The notes under the pieces are model-generated. The model ran no database searches. It was not told the origin of the DNA and worked only from the letters and a program-made list of their open reading frames with translations. A DNA stretch of 64,000 nt, taken from contig NZ_CP042171.1 of the NCBI RefSeq assembly GCF_005938645.2, positions 4,278,001-4,342,000 on the forward strand. Direction: 5' to 3'. The stretch is from Pedobacter sp. KBS0701 (GTDB lineage Bacteria > Bacteroidota > Bacteroidia > Sphingobacteriales > Sphingobacteriaceae). The position numbers were made by a program, and so were the translations under genes. Below are positions 58,837-64,000 of the stretch, piece after piece (within the stretch, counting starts at the first letter, position 1; every line of letters starts with the position of its first letter).

Positions 58837-59214
58837 TTACTTAGTAGCTTTTTTCTTGTTAGCAACTGTTTTTCTCTTACCCTTACGAGTACGTGAGTTG
58901 TTTTTAGTACGCTGACCACGAGAAGGTAAACCTTTTCTGTGACGTAAACCACGGTAACAACCAATATCCATTAAACGTTTGATGTTTAACTGAACCTCTG
59001 AGCGTAAAGCACCTTCTACTTTAATCTCATCGTTAATCATTGTACGGATTGCTGATAACTCATCATCAGACCAGTCTTGTACTTTTTTGTTTAAATCGAT
59101 ACCTGCCGTAGTTAAAATACGTTGAGCAGTTGTTCTACCAATTCCGTAGATATAGGTTAAACCGATCTCTCCTCTTTTGTTTCTTGGTAAATCAATACCT
59201 GAAATCCTTGCCAT
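58837..59214 (-). CDS. rpsM: 30S ribosomal protein S13
   Basis: This 125-residue S13 contacts the 50S subunit and P-site tRNA. It starts MARISGIDLPRNKRGEIGLT, with the YIYGIGRTTAQRIL helix-hairpin-helix and the GLRHRKGLPSRGQRTKNNSR block. A Lys-rich tail ends the protein. Confidence 0.98.
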   Translation of the reverse strand: MARISGIDLPRNKRGEIGLTYIYGIGRTTAQRILTTAGIDLNKKVQDWSDDELSAIRTMINDEIKVEGALRSEVQLNIKRLMDIGCYRGLRHRKGLPSRGQRTKNNSRTRKGKRKTVANKKKATK

Positions 59215-59282
59215 ATTTATTTATGTTTTAAGTAATTCCGAACGGCGGGCCACCGTTGTGCGGTTGATTACAATATTCTTAA

Positions 59283-59399
59283 TTACCCTTGACGTTGCTT
59301 GTATTTAGGATTTTTCTTGTTGATTACGTAAAGTTTTCCTTTACGGCGAATAATCTTGCAATCAGCGCTACGCTTTTTAATTGATGATCTAACTTTCAT
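59283..59399 (-). CDS. rpmJ: 50S ribosomal protein L36, zinc-free type
   Basis: This is a 38-residue protein: MKVRSSIKKRSADCKIIRR, then KGKLYVINKKNPKYKQRQG. The usual zinc ligands Cys11, Cys27 and His33 are Ser, Asn and Tyr; only Cys14 remains, so this is the C-minus form. It starts one base after the infA stop codon and lies 68 bases before rpsM, the usual order. Confidence 0.96.
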   Translation of the reverse strand: MKVRSSIKKRSADCKIIRRKGKLYVINKKNPKYKQRQG

Positions 59400-59400
59400 T

Positions 59401-59619
59401 TTATTTGTATCTATAAGTAATGCGTCCTTTTGTTAAATCATAAGGAGACATTTCCAATTTAACTTTATCTCCAGGAAGAATTTTGATGTAGTGCATCCTC
59501 ATCTTTCCTGAAATATGCGCAATAATCTCATGCCCGTTCTCGAGTTCTACCCGGAACATTGCATTGGATAATGCTTCTCTTATTACTCCGTCTTGTTCAA
59601 TTGAGGCTTGTTTAGCCAT
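59401..59619 (-). CDS. infA: Translation initiation factor IF-1
   Basis: This is a 72-residue OB-fold factor that binds the 30S A-site. It shows MAKQASIEQDGVIREALSNA, FRVELENGHEIIAHISGKMR and LSPYDLTKGRI-type end (MSPYDLTKGRITYRYK). Standard length. It lies between map and rpmJ. Confidence 0.98.
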   Translation of the reverse strand: MAKQASIEQDGVIREALSNAMFRVELENGHEIIAHISGKMRMHYIKILPGDKVKLEMSPYDLTKGRITYRYK

Positions 59620-59690
59620 ATTTTATTGATTGTTACTTAATTAGCTGCTTCTAAACAGGGTTGCAAAATTAAATAAAAAATTTTAATTAT

Positions 59691-60476
59691 TTATTTTTTT
59701 TGTTGTAAAACTTCTTCTATTATAGAAAACGTTGATAAAACATCTGCTTTGCCCTTTTTTACGGCTACTGTGTGTTCAAAATGTGCCGATGGCTTATTGT
59801 CTTTACTGGTTACCGTCCACCCATCGTTATGGAATTTAACACCGGCTATGCCTGCATTGATCATGGGTTCTATCGCAATTACCATCCCTTCTTCAAGTTT
59901 TGGTCCTGCACCACGTTTCCCATAATTCGGAACTTCTGGCTTCTCATGAAGTTTTACACCAACACCATGTCCTACAAGTTCTCTTACTACGCCAAATCCA
60001 TTAGCTTCTGCATACTGCTGAACAGCGAAACCGATATCACCGATACGCATACCAACAACAGCTTTTTCTATACCCAATTCCAGGCAACGTTTAGTAACCT
60101 CAACCAACTTCTGTTTTTCTGCATCAATTTCCCCGATAGAGAAAGTGTAAGCAGAATCGCCAAAATAATTGTTTTTAATTACCCCACAATCAACCGAAAT
60201 TAAGTCGCCCTCCTTGATTACGTATTCGCCTGGAAAACCATGAACAACTTGCTCATTTGGCGAAATACATAAAGAATTAGGGAAACCATTATAGTTTAAA
60301 AATGCCGGAATCGCTCCGTGGTCACTTATAAACTCATAGGCTAGTTTATCTAACTGGATAGTAGTCATGCCTGCTTTTATCACTTTCGCCACTTCGGCTA
60401 AAGTTTTAGAAACAAGCATGGAACTTTCTCTTATTAACTCGATCTCCTCAAGAGATTTGTAATAAATTTTAGACAT
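59691..60476 (-). CDS. map: Methionine aminopeptidase, type I
   Basis: This 261-residue di-metal enzyme removes the initiator Met from nascent proteins. Ligand-bearing blocks are LISVDCGVIKNNYFGDSAYT (Asp pair), LVGHGVGVKLHEKPEVPN (His), MVIAIEPMINAG (Glu) and SAHFEHTVAV (Glu-His). No N-terminal zinc-finger extension, so type Ia. The stop is 71 bases before infA, and the start is 8 bases after the secY stop. Confidence 0.97.
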   Translation of the reverse strand: MSKIYYKSLEEIELIRESSMLVSKTLAEVAKVIKAGMTTIQLDKLAYEFISDHGAIPAFLNYNGFPNSLCISPNEQVVHGFPGEYVIKEGDLISVDCGVIKNNYFGDSAYTFSIGEIDAEKQKLVEVTKRCLELGIEKAVVGMRIGDIGFAVQQYAEANGFGVVRELVGHGVGVKLHEKPEVPNYGKRGAGPKLEEGMVIAIEPMINAGIAGVKFHNDGWTVTSKDNKPSAHFEHTVAVKKGKADVLSTFSIIEEVLQQKK

Positions 60477-60484
60477 CCGTTACA

Positions 60485-61825
60485 CTACAACGCTGCGTTG
60501 CTACTTGCAGCAGGAACTCCTGTTCTGCCAGTAACTCTACCCGTTTTCATCAAACCATCATAATGGCGCATCAATAAATAACTTTCGATCTGCTGTAAAG
60601 TATCCAATACAACACCCACTAAAATCAATAAAGAAGTACCACCGAAGAAGTGCGCAAACTCTTGTTTAATACCAAACTTAACTGCTAAAGAAGGTAAAAT
60701 AGCAATGATCGCTAAAAATACTGCACCTGGGAAAGTGATTTTAGAAATTACATCGTCAATAAAAGTTGATGTTGCAAAACCTGGCTTAATACCTGGGATA
60801 AAACCACCGTTTTTCTTCATATCATCACTCATCTGAGTTGGATTAACTGTAATGGCAGTATAGAAGAAAGTAAATGCGATAATTAAAAATGCGAACGTTA
60901 AGCTATAAGCCAACGAAGTTGTGTTACTGAACTGGATTAACCAAGAACCTTGTAATGAAGGAACAAACTGCATTAAAGCACCTGGAATGAACATTAACGC
61001 CTGAGCAAAAATGATCGGCATCACACCAGCAGCATTAACCTTTAAAGGAATGTACTGACGAACACCACCAAACTGGCGGTTACCAACAATTTTCTTAGCG
61101 TATTGTACAGGTACTTTACGTACACCTTGAACAATTAAAATGGTAAACATTACCACCGCAAATAAAGCAACGATCTCTAAAACCAATGCAACAGGGCCTC
61201 CACCTTCACTAGATGAGCCTACACGCGCACTAAATTCTTGAGAAATTGCAACAGGTAAACGGGCAATAATACCAACCATGATGATTAGTGATGTACCGTT
61301 ACCAATACCTTTATCTGTAATTTTTTCACCTAACCACATTACAAATAATGTACCTGCTGTTAATACAAATGTAGATAACACTAAAAATAAAGTATTTGGC
61401 AACAAAATAGCTTCTGCAGGAACTTGCGTTTTAACGTAACCAACAGATTGAACGATTGTGATCGCTACCGTAAGGTAACGGGTAATCTGGTTCATTTTCT
61501 TTCTACCACTTTCGCCCTCTTTCTGCATTTTTTGGAAAGAAGGAACAGCAATACCCAATAGTTGCACCACGATGGATGCAGAGATATAAGGCATTACCCC
61601 CAATGCTAAAATAGACACACGAGAGAAAGAACCTCCGGCAAACATATCTAGTAAGCCTAAGATTCCTGATTTTTCGTTATTGCCTAAAGCAGTTGGATCT
61701 ACACCTGGTAAAACCACGTGAGATACGAAACGGTATACCAAAAGAATTAAGAGCGTAAACAATATACGCTCTTTTAATTCCTGAATTTTCCAGATATTAC
61801 TTAAAGTAGTAAATAGCTTCTTCAT
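60485..61825 (-). CDS. secY: Protein translocase subunit SecY
   Basis: This is the 446-residue central pore of the Sec translocon, with about ten membrane helices. It shows LFTLLILLVYRFVSHVVLPG (helix 1 region), the plug-region LDMFAGGSFSRVSILALGVMPYISASI, the RQYIPLKVNAAGVMPIIFA block, and GIKPGFATSTFIDDVISKIT. It lies between rplO (7 bases) and map (8 bases). Confidence 0.98.
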   Translation of the reverse strand: MKKLFTTLSNIWKIQELKERILFTLLILLVYRFVSHVVLPGVDPTALGNNEKSGILGLLDMFAGGSFSRVSILALGVMPYISASIVVQLLGIAVPSFQKMQKEGESGRKKMNQITRYLTVAITIVQSVGYVKTQVPAEAILLPNTLFLVLSTFVLTAGTLFVMWLGEKITDKGIGNGTSLIIMVGIIARLPVAISQEFSARVGSSSEGGGPVALVLEIVALFAVVMFTILIVQGVRKVPVQYAKKIVGNRQFGGVRQYIPLKVNAAGVMPIIFAQALMFIPGALMQFVPSLQGSWLIQFSNTTSLAYSLTFAFLIIAFTFFYTAITVNPTQMSDDMKKNGGFIPGIKPGFATSTFIDDVISKITFPGAVFLAIIAILPSLAVKFGIKQEFAHFFGGTSLLILVGVVLDTLQQIESYLLMRHYDGLMKTGRVTGRTGVPAASSNAAL

Positions 61826-61832
61826 TTAATAA

Positions 61833-62279
61833 TTACAATTTTACAATAGAACCACCTGCAGCTTCAATAGCTTTTTGTGCGGTTGCAGAGAACGCATGTG
61901 CTGTAATTTCCAGCTTTGCTTTAACTTCACCACGACCTAAAATTTTAACTAAGTCGTTTTTAGAAGCTAAACCATGTGCTTGTAAAGCAGCAAAATCGAT
62001 AGTTGTTAAGCTGTGTTTTTCAGCTAAAGCTTGTAAAACATCTAAGTTTACACCAACATACTCAGTACGGTTGATTGGTTTGAAACCAACCTTAGGCACA
62101 CGACGTTGTAAAGGCATTTGACCACCTTCAAAACCGATTTTGGTTTTGTGACCTGAACGAGAACCCGCACCTTTGTGACCACGGGTTGAAGTACCGCCAC
62201 GACCAGAACCTGTACCACGACCAATTCTTTTGCTGTTTTTTGTAGAACCTACTGCAGGTTTTAAATTACTTAAATTCAT
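61833..62279 (-). CDS. rplO: 50S ribosomal protein L15
   Basis: This is a 148-residue protein with the Gly-rich N-terminal block RIGRGTGSGRGGTSTRGHKG and MPLQRRVPKVGFKPINRTEY. The ATG at 62279 gives the standard start MNLSNLKPAVGS; an upstream in-frame start would add 15 unlikely residues and reach back toward rpmD. Confidence 0.97.
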   Translation of the reverse strand: MNLSNLKPAVGSTKNSKRIGRGTGSGRGGTSTRGHKGAGSRSGHKTKIGFEGGQMPLQRRVPKVGFKPINRTEYVGVNLDVLQALAEKHSLTTIDFAALQAHGLASKNDLVKILGRGEVKAKLEITAHAFSATAQKAIEAAGGSIVKL

Positions 62280-62382
62280 CTTTTTGAATTTGTGTTGCCC
62301 TTCGCTTTCACTAAACAGGTACAACGATTAAACATATATAAAGGTAATACCGGTTTTAGCCAATATTACCTTTAAAACTTTA

Positions 62383-62562
62383 TTAAATTGCTTCGATTGC
62401 TACCAAGTGGTTCACTTTGCGAACCATACCGATAATCTGTGGTGTAGCTTCAACCTCAACACTCTGGTTCATTTTAGATAAACCCAAAGCCTGAACGGTT
62501 CTTTTTTGGCGCTCGCTTCTGTCGATAACGCTTTTTACTTGTGTTATTTTGATCTTAGCCAT
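62383..62562 (-). CDS. rpmD: 50S ribosomal protein L30
   Basis: This is a 59-residue protein, MAKIKITQVKSVIDRSERQ, with TVQALGLSKMNQSVEVEATP and IIGMVRKVNHLVAIEAI. These are the typical L30 blocks. It is 4 bases after the rpsE stop. Confidence 0.96.
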   Translation of the reverse strand: MAKIKITQVKSVIDRSERQKRTVQALGLSKMNQSVEVEATPQIIGMVRKVNHLVAIEAI

Positions 62563-62566
62563 GATA

Positions 62567-63085
62567 TTATCCGTTAAATACTTTGTTTAAATCAATACCA
62601 CGGGTTTGAGCTACTGTATAAGCATCGCGCATTTTAGTTAATGCATCAACAGTTGCTTTTACCACGTTGTGTGGGTTGGATGATCCTTTAGATTTTGCCA
62701 ATACGTTGTGTACACCAGCACTCTCTAATACGGCACGCATCGCACCACCAGCAATTACTCCGGTACCTACTGCAGCTGGTTTGATTAAAACAAAACCACC
62801 TGAGAATTTACCGATTTGCTCGTGAGGAACAGTACCGTTTAAAATTGGAACTTTTACCAAATTCTTTTTAGCATCATCCACACCTTTAGCGATTGCTTCA
62901 GTTACCTCTTTCGCTTTACCTAAACCGAAACCAACAACACCGTTTTCATCACCTACAACAACAATTGCTGAGAAGCTGAAAGTACGGCCACCTTTGGTTA
63001 CTTTGGCAACACGTTGTATACTAACCAAACGATCCTTTAATTCGATATCGGTGGTTTTTACTCTTTTTATATTAATAGTTGACAT
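62567..63085 (-). CDS. rpsE: 30S ribosomal protein S5
   Basis: This 172-residue S5 (ribosomal fidelity and helicase-related) shows the double-stranded-RNA-binding-like N-terminal domain (DRLVSIQRVAKVTKGGRTFS) and the VIAGGAMRAVLESAGVHNVL block. It lies between rplR and rpmD. Confidence 0.98.
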   Translation of the reverse strand: MSTINIKRVKTTDIELKDRLVSIQRVAKVTKGGRTFSFSAIVVVGDENGVVGFGLGKAKEVTEAIAKGVDDAKKNLVKVPILNGTVPHEQIGKFSGGFVLIKPAAVGTGVIAGGAMRAVLESAGVHNVLAKSKGSSNPHNVVKATVDALTKMRDAYTVAQTRGIDLNKVFNG

Positions 63086-63102
63086 CTTACTTTTTCTTCA
63101 GA

Positions 63103-63456
63103 TTAAAATACTAAACCAGCTTCGCGGGCACCCTCTGCCAACGATTTTACACGACCGTGGTATAAATAGCCATTTCTATCGAAAACAACTTCTTTAACAC
63201 CTGCTGCAATTGCTTTTTCGGCAACTAATTTGCCTACTGCAACTGATTGGTCGCTCTTGTTTCCAGTACCAGTAAAATCTTTCGATAATGATGATGCTGA
63301 TGCTATTGTTGTACCGGTTACATCGTTAATTACCTGCGCATAAATCCCTTTATTGCTTCTATATACAGATAACCTTGGACGTTCTTCTGAACCGGTAAGT
63401 CTTTTTCTGATCCCTTTTTTAATACGATCTCTTCTTGATAATTTTTTACCTGCCAT
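63103..63456 (-). CDS. rplR: 50S ribosomal protein L18
   Basis: This is a 117-residue 5S-rRNA-binding protein. It shows RLSVYRSNKGIYAQVINDV, AVGKLVAEKAIAAGVKEVVF and DRNGYLYHGRVKSLAEGARE. Normal length, 17 bases before rpsE. Confidence 0.98.
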   Translation of the reverse strand: MAGKKLSRRDRIKKGIRKRLTGSEERPRLSVYRSNKGIYAQVINDVTGTTIASASSLSKDFTGTGNKSDQSVAVGKLVAEKAIAAGVKEVVFDRNGYLYHGRVKSLAEGAREAGLVF

Positions 63457-63461
63457 GATTA

Positions 63462-64000
63462 CTATTTTTTAGATGCTGATTTACCTGCTTTTCTTCTTAA
63501 CACTTCACCTACAAACTTGATACCTTTACCTTTGTATGGCTCTGGTGCACGTAACGAACGGATTTTCGCTGCTACCTGACCGATCAATTGCTTGTCGGTA
63601 CTCTCTAAAATGATTTTAGGAGTCTGACCTTTTTCTGATTGCGTAGTTACGGTAATTTCCGCTGGCAATTGGAATACATAATGGTGAGAATAACCTAAAA
63701 CCAGATCTAATGTATTACCTGTGTTTGTAGCACGGTAACCAACACCTACTAATTCCTGAGTTAATTTATAACCTTCTGTAACACCAACAACCATGTTGTT
63801 AAGCAATGAGCGATATAAACCGTGTAATGCTTTGTGTTTCTTTTGATCTGATGGACGTTGAACTGTTAAAATTCCATCTTCCTGACTTACAGTGATATCT
63901 GAATCTACTGCTTGTGTTAATTCACCTTTTGGTCCTTTTACAGTTACTACGTTATCTTTTGATACGGTAATTGTAACACCTGCAGGGATTGTAATTGGGG
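63462..64000 (-). CDS. rplF: 50S ribosomal protein L6, partial (runs off the right edge)
   Basis: About 179 codons are visible; only the first handful (about 7) lie beyond the edge. Visible blocks are PITIPAGVTITVSKDNVVTV at the edge, KHKALHGLYRSLLNNMVVGV, and the C-terminal PEPYKGKGIKFVGEVLRRKA. An internal ATG at 63806 is not the start. It is 5 bases before rplR. Confidence 0.97.
   Translation of the reverse strand, partial: PITIPAGVTITVSKDNVVTVKGPKGELTQAVDSDITVSQEDGILTVQRPSDQKKHKALHGLYRSLLNNMVVGVTEGYKLTQELVGVGYRATNTGNTLDLVLGYSHHYVFQLPAEITVTTQSEKGQTPKIILESTDKQLIGQVAAKIRSLRAPEPYKGKGIKFVGEVLRRKAGKSASKK

Noticed and set aside
62280..62324. N-terminal extension of L15
   Set aside because: The L15 start MNLSNLKP at 62279 is standard; the extension has no family support.
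1..64000. CRISPR arrays, tRNA/rRNA genes, complete insertion sequences
   Set aside because: I looked through the intergenic regions and saw no regular repeat-spacer array, no cloverleaf-like tRNA and no transposase gene; the repeats present are short palindromes without coding capacity.

Overview
The window is a chromosomal stretch of a Bacteroidota bacterium, most likely Pedobacter or a close Sphingobacteriaceae relative. This rests on low GC content, a T9SS type B sorting domain, Bacteroidota-type promoters (TTG about 17-23 bases before TAnnTTTG), few Shine-Dalgarno sites, lineage families such as DUF5606, the beta-barrel 'putative porin' and PF13568 barrels, and a conventional spc/alpha ribosomal operon. 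I saw no tRNA, rRNA, CRISPR array, phage or intact insertion sequence.

Layout. 1-5.9 kb: a GH1 beta-glucosidase cut by the left edge, a large secreted PKD/CHU_C protein, a membrane-anchored MutS-like ATPase and rlmH. 6-9.7 kb: a tiny membrane protein, a DUF5606 protein with a histone-H1-like tail, a cyclophilin, a secreted protein of unclear role and an outer-membrane barrel. 9.8-13.6 kb: a tight lpxK-punA-porin operon. 13.9-16.4 kb: a secreted CarboxypepD_reg-like protein and a sterol-desaturase-family enzyme. 16.9-22.2 kb: a compact seven-gene operon around a type III polyketide synthase, with its own flavoenzyme, methyltransferase, dehydratase, ketosynthase, acyl carrier protein and phosphopantetheinyl transferase. 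22.5-28 kb: pruA, a disordered small protein, and a SulP transporter-carbonic anhydrase pair. 28-34.9 kb: acyl-CoA carboxylase beta subunit, an MFS transporter, a GNAT enzyme, an M42 peptidase, a PAS protein and an exonuclease III. 35-39 kb: signalling genes (an atypical sigma/anti-sigma pair, a histidine kinase, two response regulators, an ECF sigma factor). 39.5-45.3 kb: a DUF1801 protein, cbpA-cbpM, a HerA-like ATPase, and a nucleotidyltransferase/sugar kinase pair that looks like an AmgK/MurU-type salvage module. 45.5-55.6 kb: dnaK, a DUF1304 protein, a Methyltransf_32 enzyme, a GMC oxidoreductase with a Tat-signal small subunit, and a large DUF6067-like glycosidase. 55.9-64 kb: the minus-strand ribosomal operon rplF(partial)-rplR-rpsE-rpmD-rplO-secY-map-infA-rpmJ-rpsM-rpsK-rpsD-rpoA-rplQ.

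The most interesting system is the type III PKS operon. All catalytic residues I could check are present, and the operon appears to encode a private acyl-ACP starter supply feeding a type III PKS plus tailoring enzymes, so a modified alkylresorcinol/alkylpyrone-like lipid is a reasonable guess. The second theme is the intergenic space, which is full of short imperfect palindromic elements of several families; one lies inside the ribosomal operon and one appears to truncate an L,D-transpeptidase gene. A structured segment at 39.26-39.36 kb could be a small RNA.
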